This document shows, in pieces, positions 25,100 to 32,435 of a stretch of 64,000 nucleotides of DNA. The stretch is taken from positions 1-64,000 of the forward strand of contig JBDZVD010000025.1 of the NCBI GenBank assembly GCA_040255525.1, in the 5' to 3' direction. A program made the position numbers and the translations under genes. Positions within the stretch are counted from its first letter, which is position 1. Every line of letters begins with the position of its first letter. The notes beneath the pieces are model-generated. The model searched no databases. It was not told the origin of the DNA and was given only the letters and a program-made list of their open reading frames with translations. Origin of the DNA: Rugosimonospora sp040255525. Its GTDB lineage: Bacteria > Actinomycetota > Actinomycetes > Mycobacteriales > Micromonosporaceae.

Positions 25100-25431
25100 T
25101 CACAGGCGGGTAACAGACAGGACCGCGGCGGTCACGGCGGTGCACAGCACGGTGAACGCGCCGGCCGCGGCGAGCGCGAGGGCCAGCGCGGCGGTGCCGG
25201 GCAGCGCCCCCGCGGCCACCGACACCGCCGCCGTGCCGCCGGTCCGAGGAACGCCACGGCGGTGGCCGCGGGCACGAGCAGGTACCCGAGCGCGGCGCCG
25301 AGTGCCCGGCCGGGGTGCCGGCGTACCGGTCCGCCGGCCGCCCCGGGTGGGCCGCCCGGGTTTCCGGGTCGCACCGGCGGGTACCGGTGGAGCGCCGATC
25401 GGGGAGCGAGGCTTCTCGCGCCTGCGCGCAT
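25100..25431 (-). pseudogene. Frameshifted small membrane protein remnant
   Basis: Two hydrophobic segments lie in different frames: LGYLLVPAATAVAFLG (around 25240-25300) and, one frame over, GTAALALALAAAGAFTVLCT (around 25130-25210) running to a stop at 25100. A single-base indel near 25240 would join them into one two-helix membrane protein. I do not recognise the family. It sits between two other decayed genes. Confidence 0.4.
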
Positions 25432-25448
25432 ACCGGAGACAGGACCCC

Positions 25449-25823
25449 ATGGACAGCAATCGCGTCGTCACCGAGTTCGGTCCGCAGTCGACCGCCTCGG
25501 ACGTGCTGGCCGGTGTCGACCTGCGAGGCAAGCGAGCCCTGGTCACCGGTGGCGCCTCGGGGATCGGGGTGGAGACCGCCCGGGCGCCGGCCGGCGCGGG
25601 CGCGGAGGTCACCCTCGCGGTACGCAACCTGGAGGAGGCCGGCGGGCAGATCGCGGAGGACCTCAACGCCGCCGGGGTGATGGCCACTGCCGCCGACGGG
25701 ATCGCCGCGAACGCGCCGAACCCCGGGCGCATCTCGATGACCGGCCTCAGGCGGCACATCGGCGACCTGTCGGCGGCGCCGGACCGGCTGTGGCAGGTGT
25801 CGACCGACCTGACCGCCGGGTAG
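25449..25823 (+). pseudogene. Internally deleted short-chain dehydrogenase
   Basis: The frame starts like a full-length SDR: LRGKRALVTGGASGIGVETA with the TGxxxGxG cofactor loop, then EVTLAVRNLEEAGGQIAEDL. After about 80 residues it jumps to what looks like a family C-terminus, APDRLWQVSTDLTAG. The NAG, serine and YxxxK regions are all missing, so roughly 190 residues have been deleted in frame. It cannot be catalytic. CAGGA precedes the ATG. An REAPAG-like change within the first helix (ARAPAGAGAEV) also suggests decay. Confidence 0.7.
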
Positions 25824-25845
25824 TCTGCGCAACCGTGGCGGTCAG

Positions 25846-27099
25846 ATGCGGGTACTGATAGCGACCGCCGGTTCGATGGGCGATGTCGCGCCGTACACCG
25901 GCGTGGGAGCGCGGCTGCGGGACGCCGGCCACCGGGTCACGATCGCCGCCCACGAGTCGTTCGCCGGCCTGATCGCCGACGCCGGGCTGGACCTGCTCGC
26001 GCTGCCCGGCGACGTGCGCGCCGTCCAGGCGTCCCGGGGCGGCCGGGCGATGCACCGCCACGGCACCGGCCTGCGCGGGCAGCTGGACCTGGCACGGCTG
26101 GCCCGGCGGCAGGTTGGGCAGCTGGCCGACGGGATGCTCGCGGCCGCCGCACACGGGGCCGACGTGCTGCTGTTGTCGACGACCACGGCTCCGCTCGGGT
26201 ACCAGGTGGCCGAGGCGCTGGGCGTGCCGAGCGCCGGGCTGTTCCTGCAACCCGTCGAGCCGACCGCCGACTTCCCGCCGGTGACGACCGGTACCCGGAC
26301 ATTCGGCCGGGCCGGCAACCGGGCGGCCGGCGCGCTGACCCGTACCGTGGCCCGGCGGGTGTACGACCGGCCGGCCCGCCGCCTGCGCGAGCGCCTGGGG
26401 CTTCCACCCGTCGCCCTGGAGGCCGCCGACCGTCGCCAGCGCGTGGAGCACTGGCCGGCACTGCACGGCTACAGCCCGGCCGTGGTACCCCGTCCCACCG
26501 ACTGGCGACCCGGGCTGGACGTGGTCGGGTACTGGTGGCCGGCCCGGCCGGCGGGTTGGCGGCCGGCACCCGAACTGGAGGAGTTCCTCGCTGCCGGGCC
26601 CCCTCCGGTGTTCGTCGGCTTCGGCAGCATGGCGGGCGGGTACGGGCGCCAGCTGAGCGAGCTGGTGGCCGAGGCGCTGCGGCGGGCCGGCGTGCGGGGC
26701 GTGGTGCAAGCTGGCTGGGCGGGCCTGTCCGCGTACGGACCGGACGTGCTGACGATCGGCGCGGTACCGCACGACTGGCTGTTCCCGCGCATGGCGGCGG
26801 TGGTGCACCACTGCGGCGCCGGTACGGCGGCGGCCGGGCTGCGCGCGGGGGTGCCGGCCGTACCGGTACCGATGATCGCCGATCAGTCGTTCTGGGCCGC
26901 GCGACTGGTCCGGCTCGGTGCAGCCCCGGTCGCGATCCCGACCCGGCGGCTGACCGCGCGGCGGCTGGCGGCCGCGATCACCGCCGCGGTCGGCGCGCCC
27001 CGGTACCGACAGCGGGCCGGCCGGCTCGCCGCGCGGCTGGCTGCGGAGGACGGTGCCGGGGCGGTCGTCGCCCTGGTCGGCCGCCTCGCCTCGGGCTGA
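25846..27099 (+). CDS. Glycosyltransferase family 1 (MGT/sterol-glucosyltransferase-like)
   Basis: A 417-aa GT-B fold enzyme that would transfer a sugar from a nucleotide donor to a small lipophilic acceptor. The N-terminus MRVLIATAGSMGDVAPYTGV is the acceptor-side start typical of antibiotic, sterol and vancosaminyl transferases. The C-terminal donor-binding block reads FVGFGSMAG, VLTIGAVPHDWLFPRMAAVVHHCGAGTAAAGLRAGVPAV, then PMIADQSFWAARL, the HCGxGT...DQ signature. It starts shortly after an SDR remnant and is followed by tandem repeats. No polyketide or peptide genes lie nearby, so the acceptor is unknown; it could serve resistance or lipid glycosylation. Confidence 0.88.
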   Translation: MRVLIATAGSMGDVAPYTGVGARLRDAGHRVTIAAHESFAGLIADAGLDLLALPGDVRAVQASRGGRAMHRHGTGLRGQLDLARLARRQVGQLADGMLAAAAHGADVLLLSTTTAPLGYQVAEALGVPSAGLFLQPVEPTADFPPVTTGTRTFGRAGNRAAGALTRTVARRVYDRPARRLRERLGLPPVALEAADRRQRVEHWPALHGYSPAVVPRPTDWRPGLDVVGYWWPARPAGWRPAPELEEFLAAGPPPVFVGFGSMAGGYGRQLSELVAEALRRAGVRGVVQAGWAGLSAYGPDVLTIGAVPHDWLFPRMAAVVHHCGAGTAAAGLRAGVPAVPVPMIADQSFWAARLVRLGAAPVAIPTRRLTARRLAAAITAAVGAPRYRQRAGRLAARLAAEDGAGAVVALVGRLASG

Positions 27100-27164
27100 T
27101 CGCGCCTCGCTAGGGGCTGATCGCGCCTCGCTAGGGCTGATCGCGCCTCGCCTCGGGCCGATCG
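27093..27164. repeat. Short tandem repeat at the glycosyltransferase 3' end
   Basis: A 20-21-bp unit built on GGGCTGATCGCGCCTCGC occurs three times in a row, beginning inside the last codons of the glycosyltransferase gene, with a degenerate GGGCCGATCG copy after it. The stop codon lies in the first unit. The following stretch up to 27403 holds no gene that I can see. Confidence 0.75.
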
Positions 27165-27403
27165 CCGCCGTGCCCGGCGTCCCGTCTCGGGCCGATCATC
27201 GACGCCGGCTGGAGCGGGTCGCCGTGCGGCCGTCGACGGAAACCGGCCGGCACCGCTGGTCGCGCCTGCCGCAGGTGTCCGGAAATGGGCCACAATGGTT
27301 CGCCCACGCTGTTCCCGCCCGGCGGACCGGTTTGGAAATCTGGACGGGCGGGCAGCTTAGTGCTCAACATGCTCCTCGGTTGATCGGAAAGGTGACCCCC
27401 GCC

Positions 27404-27679
27404 ATGCATCTCACAGTCGCTGGGATCATTGTCGGCATCATCATCGGTGCCGTGATCGGCGCGTTGGGGCGGCTGGTATTGCCCGGTCGTCAGAACATCA
27501 GCATGCTGATGACGGTTGTCGTCGGCATCGTTGCGGCGTTCATCGGTACGCTGATCGCGGGTGCGATCGGCGTGCGGCACACTCCGGGTATCGACTGGAT
27601 CCAGCTGCTGATACAGGTGGTCCTGGCGGCAGTCGGTGTGGCCCTGGTTTCGGGAGCGAGTGCGCGGAGGCGCGTCTAG
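27404..27679 (+). CDS. GlsB/YeaQ/YmgE family stress-response membrane protein
   Basis: A 91-aa protein with three hydrophobic helices and the family pattern GIIVGIIIGAVIGALGRLVLPGRQ at residues 7-30 (the G-x-x-A/G-R-x-x-x-P-G-R/K box), then a second helix MLMTVVVGIVAAFIGTLIAG and a third near the C-terminus. These small proteins, also called transglycosylase-associated, are induced by envelope stress in several bacteria; the mechanism is unclear. GGAAAGG lies upstream of the ATG at 27404. A 38-bp perfect palindrome follows the gene. Confidence 0.87.
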   Translation: MHLTVAGIIVGIIIGAVIGALGRLVLPGRQNISMLMTVVVGIVAAFIGTLIAGAIGVRHTPGIDWIQLLIQVVLAAVGVALVSGASARRRV

Positions 27680-27733
27680 CGCGGTCAATCGGATCGCGGC
27701 GATGAGAAAGTCACGCGGCAATTCGGCAGTCAA

Positions 27734-27771
27734 GCGGTGCGGGGCCCGCCGGCCGGCGGGCCCCGCACCGC
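27734..27771. terminator. 38-bp perfect palindrome, bidirectional terminator
   Basis: Arms GCGGTGCGGGGCCCGCCGG and its exact complement meet without a spacer, giving a 19-bp GC stem in RNA (loop formed from the apex). It lies between the convergent glsB-type and CDP-alcohol phosphatidyltransferase genes and most likely terminates both. Confidence 0.75.
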
Positions 27772-27865
27772 GCCGCTTGCCGATGCGGTTGCCGGAATGC
27801 GATCGGGCCGCCCGGAATGCGATGCCGGAAATGTTTGCGGAAGTCGCGCGGGAGATCCCGGCCGG

Positions 27866-28666
27866 TCAATGCGGGCGCGGTGCCCGCGCGGTGGTCGGGC
27901 GGGTGCCGGTCACGGTCGACGCCGAGGTCGCCGGACCGCTCGCCGAGGTGGTTGCCGGGATCGTGCCGGCCGCCGGCCGGTTGCGGTGCCGCCACAGCCA
28001 GATCACGTCCCGCCCGAAGGACTCGACGAGCAGCGCCAGCGCCGCGGCGGGCGCGGCCAGCGCCAGCGCGCGCGGGAACACGTCCGCGCCGGCGATCACG
28101 AGTGCCACTCCCTGCGCCGCTGTGACCACCTTCCGCCAGTACCGGAACGGGAGCTTCCCGCGCATCCACCGCAGCACCCAGCCCGCCGCGCCGAACGCGT
28201 ACCGCATCCCGCCGATCGCGAGCACCCACGCGCCGACCAGCGGCGTGGCGTACACGCCGAGGACCAGGAGCAGGAACGCGTCCACCTCCATGTCGAAGCG
28301 GGCCCCGAGCGCGGAGACGGCGCCGCGGCGCCGCGCGACCTGGCCGTCCACGGCGTCGAGGAGCAGCGCCACGACGGAGAGGGTGACCACCACCCGGACC
28401 GGCGGGTGCCCCCGGAACGAGTCGGCGGTCAGCGCCGCCACGCAGCCGACGAGCGTCGCCCGGATCAGGGTCACCCAGTTGGCCGGCCCGAGCGGGGCCC
28501 CGCGGCGGCGCAGACCCCGGGTGAGGGCGGCGCAGGTGACCAGGGCGTACCCGGTGGCGACCAGCCAGCCGGCGACGCCCACGCCGACGGTCGTGGCGAG
28601 GGCGGCGACAAGGGCGATCTGGATCAGCAACCCCGCCACCGGACCGGTTCGAACCGCTGGCACCAT
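27866..28666 (-). CDS. CDP-alcohol phosphatidyltransferase family protein
   Basis: A 266-aa membrane enzyme with about six helices. The full catalytic signature D-x2-D-G-x2-A-R-x8-G-x3-D-x3-D is present as DAVDGQVARRRGAVSALGAR followed by FDMEVD (residues ~103-128). Such enzymes displace CMP from a CDP-alcohol, usually CDP-diacylglycerol, with an alcohol acceptor. The acceptor cannot be predicted. The C-terminal ~35 residues are a Thr/Ala/Arg tail. It is divergent from the pterin-type gene cluster across 90 bp, so co-regulation is plausible. Confidence 0.88.
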   Translation of the reverse strand: MVPAVRTGPVAGLLIQIALVAALATTVGVGVAGWLVATGYALVTCAALTRGLRRRGAPLGPANWVTLIRATLVGCVAALTADSFRGHPPVRVVVTLSVVALLLDAVDGQVARRRGAVSALGARFDMEVDAFLLLVLGVYATPLVGAWVLAIGGMRYAFGAAGWVLRWMRGKLPFRYWRKVVTAAQGVALVIAGADVFPRALALAAPAAALALLVESFGRDVIWLWRHRNRPAAGTIPATTSASGPATSASTVTGTRPTTARAPRPH

Positions 28667-28756
28667 GCCTCCGTGATGATGGGGGGTGGGTCGATCATAT
28701 GGGTACGCAGACCCGGATCATCCGGTTCAGTACGGGGGAGAGCGTGAGGAGAGCGG

Positions 28757-29740
28757 ATGAGGCGGGACGCGCGGGCCTTCTGGCTGCGCTGCGCGGGTGA
28801 GGGCGAGATCCGGCCGGTCACGCTGCCCGAACCGGGCGCGGACGAGGTCCTGGTACGCACACTCTACTCGGGCATCAGCCGGGGCACCGAAACCCTGGTG
28901 TTCCGGGGTGGTGTGCCGGAGAACCAGTACGCCGCGATGCGGGCACCCTTCCAGGAGGGGGACTTCCCGGCCCCGGTGAAGTACGGGTACCTCAACGTGG
29001 GCGTGGTCGAACAGGGGGCCCCCGCGCTGCTCGGGCGCACCGTCTTCTGCCTGTACCCGCACCAGACCCGGTACGTCGTGCCGGCCTCCGCCGTGGTGCC
29101 GGTACCCGACCGGGTTCCGGCCGCGCGGGCGGTGCTGGCCGGGACGGTGGAGACCGCGGTCAACGCGCTGTGGGACGCCGCGCCGCTGCTCGGCGACCGG
29201 ATCACCGTCGTCGGCGCCGGCATGGTCGGGTGCTGCGTCGCCGCGCTGCTCGCCCGGTTTCCCGGCGCGAGGATCGAACTGGTGGACGCGGACCCGGCAC
29301 GGGCGGAGGTGGCCGCCGCGCTGGGCGTGGACTTCGCGCTGCCGGAAGACGCCGCCGGAGACCGGGATCTGGTCGTGCACGCCAGCGCGACACCCGCCGG
29401 GCTCGCGCGCTCGCTGGAGTTGCTCGTACCGGAGGGCGAGGTCATCGAGCTGAGCTGGTACGGCGACCGGGAGGTCACGCTCCGGTTGGGCGAGTCCTTC
29501 CACTCCGGCCGGTTGGCGATCCGGGCCAGCCAGGTCGGTACCGTGTCGCCGGCGCGGCGGGCGCGGCGCACGTACGCCGACCGGCTGGCGCTCGCCCTGG
29601 ACCTGCTCCGGGATCCGGTGTTTGACGCGCTCATCACCGGCGAATCCCGGTTTGACCGGCTTCCCGAGACGCTCGCCGGGCTGGCGGCGGGCACGCTTCC
29701 GGCGCTGTGCCACCTCGTCGGGTACGCCGATGTCACCTAG
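28757..29740 (+). CDS. Zinc-free medium-chain dehydrogenase, BchC-like
   Basis: A 327-aa MDR-superfamily protein. The segment VRTLYSGISRGTETLVFRGG replaces the usual catalytic zinc GHE/GxCGTD region, which is the BchC-like, zinc-lacking pattern. The Rossmann fold is ITVVGAGMVGCCVAALLARF near residue 155, with an acidic ELVDAD end that favours NAD over NADP. AGGAG lies upstream of the ATG. It opens a same-strand run of seven genes ending in GTP cyclohydrolase II. Role in that pathway: probably oxidation or reduction of an alcohol or sugar side chain (inference). Confidence 0.82.
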   Translation: MRRDARAFWLRCAGEGEIRPVTLPEPGADEVLVRTLYSGISRGTETLVFRGGVPENQYAAMRAPFQEGDFPAPVKYGYLNVGVVEQGAPALLGRTVFCLYPHQTRYVVPASAVVPVPDRVPAARAVLAGTVETAVNALWDAAPLLGDRITVVGAGMVGCCVAALLARFPGARIELVDADPARAEVAAALGVDFALPEDAAGDRDLVVHASATPAGLARSLELLVPEGEVIELSWYGDREVTLRLGESFHSGRLAIRASQVGTVSPARRARRTYADRLALALDLLRDPVFDALITGESRFDRLPETLAGLAAGTLPALCHLVGYADVT

Positions 29741-29801
29741 ACCGGTGCCACCTGGACCGGCTCTTGGAAAACCGACCATCACCGAGAGCGGAGAGTGAAT
29801 C

Positions 29802-30200
29802 GTGTTCAGTGTGACCGTCCGTGACCACATGATGATCGCGCACAGCTTCCGTGGCGAGGTCTTCGGACCCGCCCAGAAGCTGCACGGTGCGACGTTCGTC
29901 GTCGACGCGGCGTTTCGCCGTGCCGAGCTGGACGCCGACAACATCGTGGTGGACATCGGCCGGGCCGCCGCGGAGCTGAACGCCGTACTCGGTCGGCTCA
30001 CCTACCGCAACCTCGACGACGAGCCGGCGTTCGCCGGCATGAACACCTCCACCGAGGCGCTGGCCAAGGTGATCGCCGACCGCCTCGTGGAGCGCGTCGA
30101 GGCCGGCGCCCTCGGTGAGGGCGCCCGGGGGCTGGCCGGGATCGCCGTGACGCTGCACGAGTCGCACATCGCCTGGGCGAGCTACGAGCGGGCGCTGTGA
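29802..30200 (+). CDS. PTPS/QueD-fold protein with altered active site
   Basis: A 132-aa T-fold protein of the 6-pyruvoyltetrahydropterin synthase/6-carboxytetrahydropterin synthase family. Of the three zinc histidines, H14 (MIAHSF) and H28 (KLHGAT) remain, but the third in the HGH motif is Ala30. The catalytic Cys position reads Ala24. The usual Asp-His of LDHRYLN reads Thr67-Tyr68 in RLTYRNLDD. Glu120, which holds the pterin ring in the family, is kept (LHESHI). It therefore probably binds a pterin-like ligand without doing normal PTPS chemistry. The stop overlaps the next gene's start (GTGA). Confidence 0.85.
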   Translation: MFSVTVRDHMMIAHSFRGEVFGPAQKLHGATFVVDAAFRRAELDADNIVVDIGRAAAELNAVLGRLTYRNLDDEPAFAGMNTSTEALAKVIADRLVERVEAGALGEGARGLAGIAVTLHESHIAWASYERAL

Positions 30201-31408
30201 ATCGGGCGGGAACTCCTCCGGCGGAAACTGTCGCCCGTGCGGGAACGCTGGGGCGCGCGGGAACGCTGGGGCCGGCGGGAACCGTGGGCCGGGCCGGCGC
30301 CGGGGCCCCGGCTCGCGCGGCGCGCCGAACCGATTGCGGGACGCTCGTTCGTGGCCTGCCCGAACTGCACGTCATCCTCCCCAACGACATCGACGATCCG
30401 TCGACGCCGAGCGGAGGCAACGCGTACGACCGGAGGGTCTGCCACGGCCTGGCCGCCGCCGGGTGGTCCGTGGCGGAGCATCCCGTACCGGGCGCCTGGC
30501 CACGCCCCGACCCGGCGCAGCGCGCCGGCCTCGCCCGGGTACTGGCGGGACTGCCGGACCGCGCGACCGTCCTGATCGACGGCCTGATCGCGTCGGCCGC
30601 ACCTGAGCAGGTGGTCCGCGAGGCCGAGCGGCTCAGGCTGGTGGCGCTCGTGCACATGGCGCTGGCCGACGAGTCGGCGGACCTGGTCGACACCGAGCGG
30701 GTGGCGTTGCCGGCCGTGAGCGCGGTCATCGCGACCAGTTCCTGGGCCCGGCAGCGGCTGCTCGACCTGTACGGATTGCCGGCCGACCGGGTACACGTGG
30801 CCACGCCGGGCGTGGACCGGGCGCCGCTGGCGTCGCCGAGCCACGCGGGGAACCGGCTGCTGTGCGTCGCCGCCGTCGCCCCGCACAAGGGCCACGACGT
30901 GCTGACCGACGCCCTGGCGGCGGTCGCCGACCTGCCGTGGAACTGCGTCTGTGCCGGACCGCTGACCCGGGACCCCGGTTTCGTGTGGCGGCTGCGGCAC
31001 CGGGCGCACGCGTTCGGGCTGGCCGGGCGGCTGCGCTTCGTCGGGCCGCGGACCGGAGGCGACCTCGACGCCACGTACGCGTCGGCGGACCTGCTGGTAC
31101 TCGCCTCGCGCGGGGAGACGTACGGGATGGTGGTCACCGAGGCGCTGGCGCGCGGGATTCCGGTACTGGCGACCGCCGCGAACGGACTGCCCGAGGCGCT
31201 CGGCCACGCGCCGGATGGCAGCCTGCCCGGACTGCTGGTCCGCCCGGACGACCGGGTCGCGCTGGCCGGCGCGCTGCGCCGCTGGCTGGGCGACGCCGAA
31301 CTGCGCCACCGGCTGCGGCGCTCGGCGCGGCAACGGCGTACCACCCTGTCCGGCTGGGCGACCACGTCGGAGCGCGTCGCCGCCGTCCTGGCCGGGGTGC
31401 CCGCGTGA
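30197..31408 (+). CDS. Glycosyltransferase family 4
   Basis: A 403-aa GT-B enzyme. The N-terminal acceptor domain begins at about residue 55 with LHVILPNDIDDPSTPSGGNA. The donor site has the E-x7-E motif E307-E315 in SRGETYGMVVTEALARGIPV and a phosphate-binding LLCVAAVAPHKGHDVL stretch. The first ~50 residues are an Arg/Ala/Gly extension made by an 18-bp tandem repeat; the true start may be the coupled GTG at 30197, since no better internal start is seen. Coupled to the PTPS-fold gene upstream and the methyltransferase downstream (both GTGA overlaps). The acceptor is probably the cluster's pterin-type product. Confidence 0.85.
   Translation: MNRAGTPPAETVARAGTLGRAGTLGPAGTVGRAGAGAPARAARRTDCGTLVRGLPELHVILPNDIDDPSTPSGGNAYDRRVCHGLAAAGWSVAEHPVPGAWPRPDPAQRAGLARVLAGLPDRATVLIDGLIASAAPEQVVREAERLRLVALVHMALADESADLVDTERVALPAVSAVIATSSWARQRLLDLYGLPADRVHVATPGVDRAPLASPSHAGNRLLCVAAVAPHKGHDVLTDALAAVADLPWNCVCAGPLTRDPGFVWRLRHRAHAFGLAGRLRFVGPRTGGDLDATYASADLLVLASRGETYGMVVTEALARGIPVLATAANGLPEALGHAPDGSLPGLLVRPDDRVALAGALRRWLGDAELRHRLRRSARQRRTTLSGWATTSERVAAVLAGVPA
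30239..30290 (+). repeat. Three 18-bp tandem repeats in the glycosyltransferase N-terminus
   Basis: The unit GCGGGAACGCTGGGGC plus two bases occurs at 30239, 30257 and, degenerate, 30275, encoding the hexapeptide (R/P)AGT(L/V)G three times. It preserves the frame and produces a disordered leader before the enzyme domain. Confidence 0.75.
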
Positions 31409-32316
31409 CGGAGGCGATGCCCCGGGTCAGCCCCGGCTGGCTCCGGCTGCGGGAGGCCGCCGACGCCGCCGCCCGCGCGAGCGAGTTCGCCGGCCTGGTG
31501 GCGCAGCGGCTGGCGGGACAGGCCGGTGGCGAAACCCGCACCGGCGGCCCTCTGGTGATCCACGACCTGGGCAGCGGGACCGGGTCGATGGCCCGCTGGC
31601 TGGCCCCCCGACTGCCCGGACCTCAGCACTGGATCCTGCACGACCGGGACGCGGACCTGCTGACGCTGGCCGGCGGCGCGATGGTGCGCAGTGCTGCGGA
31701 CGGCGCGCCGGTCACCGTGGAGACGCGCCTGGGCGACATTTCCCGGCTGACCGCGGCCGATCTGCGCGGCGCCGCGCTGGTCACCGCGTCGGCGCTGCTC
31801 GACCTGCTGACGGGTAAGGAGGTTGGGCGGATCGCGGCCGCGTGTGTCGGCGCGCACTGCCCGGTCCTGTTGACGCTCTCGGTCGACGGCCGGGTGGAGT
31901 TGACGCCGGGCGACCCGCTGGACGCGCGGGTCGCCGAGGCGTTCAACGCTCACCAGAGGCGTACGGTCGGCCGGCGGCGCCTGCTCGGGCCGGACGCGAT
32001 CGACGCCGCGGTCGCGGCGTTCGGCCGGCTCGGGGCCGAGGTGCTGGTCCGGTCCAGCCCGTGGCGACTGGGCACGGCCGGTCCGGCGGGCCCGGCCGGC
32101 GATGCCGGGCCCGCCGGCGGCGCGGCCGGGGACCGCGCGGCCCGGGACCAGACCGAGCTGATTCTCGAATGGTTCACGGGCTGGGTGGACGCGGCGTGCG
32201 AGCAGCGGCCGGCGCTGACCGCGGAGGCGGCGGACTATGCTGTCCGCCGCAAGGAGGAGGCCGCCACCGGGCGGCTCGGTGTGCTCGTCGGCCACGTCGA
32301 CCTGTTCGTGGCCTGA
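31405..32316 (+). CDS. Class I SAM-dependent methyltransferase
   Basis: A 303-aa protein. Motif I of the Rossmann-like methyltransferase fold is VIHDLGSGTGSMARWLAPRL near residue 50, then HWILHDRDADLL (motif II acidic residue) and TRLGDISRL; ALVTASALLDLLT is motif IV-like. A Gly/Pro/Ala insertion (AGPAGPAGDAGPAGGAAG) interrupts the C-terminal third. Start GTG overlaps the glycosyltransferase stop (GTGA), so it is translated from the same mRNA. The likely acceptor is the pathway intermediate made by its neighbours, but no sequence feature names it. Confidence 0.82.
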   Translation: MTEAMPRVSPGWLRLREAADAAARASEFAGLVAQRLAGQAGGETRTGGPLVIHDLGSGTGSMARWLAPRLPGPQHWILHDRDADLLTLAGGAMVRSAADGAPVTVETRLGDISRLTAADLRGAALVTASALLDLLTGKEVGRIAAACVGAHCPVLLTLSVDGRVELTPGDPLDARVAEAFNAHQRRTVGRRRLLGPDAIDAAVAAFGRLGAEVLVRSSPWRLGTAGPAGPAGDAGPAGGAAGDRAARDQTELILEWFTGWVDAACEQRPALTAEAADYAVRRKEEAATGRLGVLVGHVDLFVA

Positions 32317-32435
32317 CACCCCGGCCGGGCCCGTCGGGGCCCGCGGCCGGAGTACCTCGTCCGCCTTGGCTGAACCGCGGGCGTCCCCGCGTGCGTGCAG
32401 GTTGATGGAGGACACGTACGTCCAGGGAGGTCCGC

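Noticed and set aside
25846..27099. The MGT-like glycosyltransferase as part of an antibiotic biosynthetic cluster
   Set aside because: No polyketide, peptide or deoxysugar genes flank it; the upstream neighbours are decayed, so a cluster claim is not supported.
29998..32415. An 805-codon minus-strand frame across the GT4 and methyltransferase genes
   Set aside because: No domain, no ribosome site, shadow composition. The plus-strand genes have clear motifs and coupled starts.
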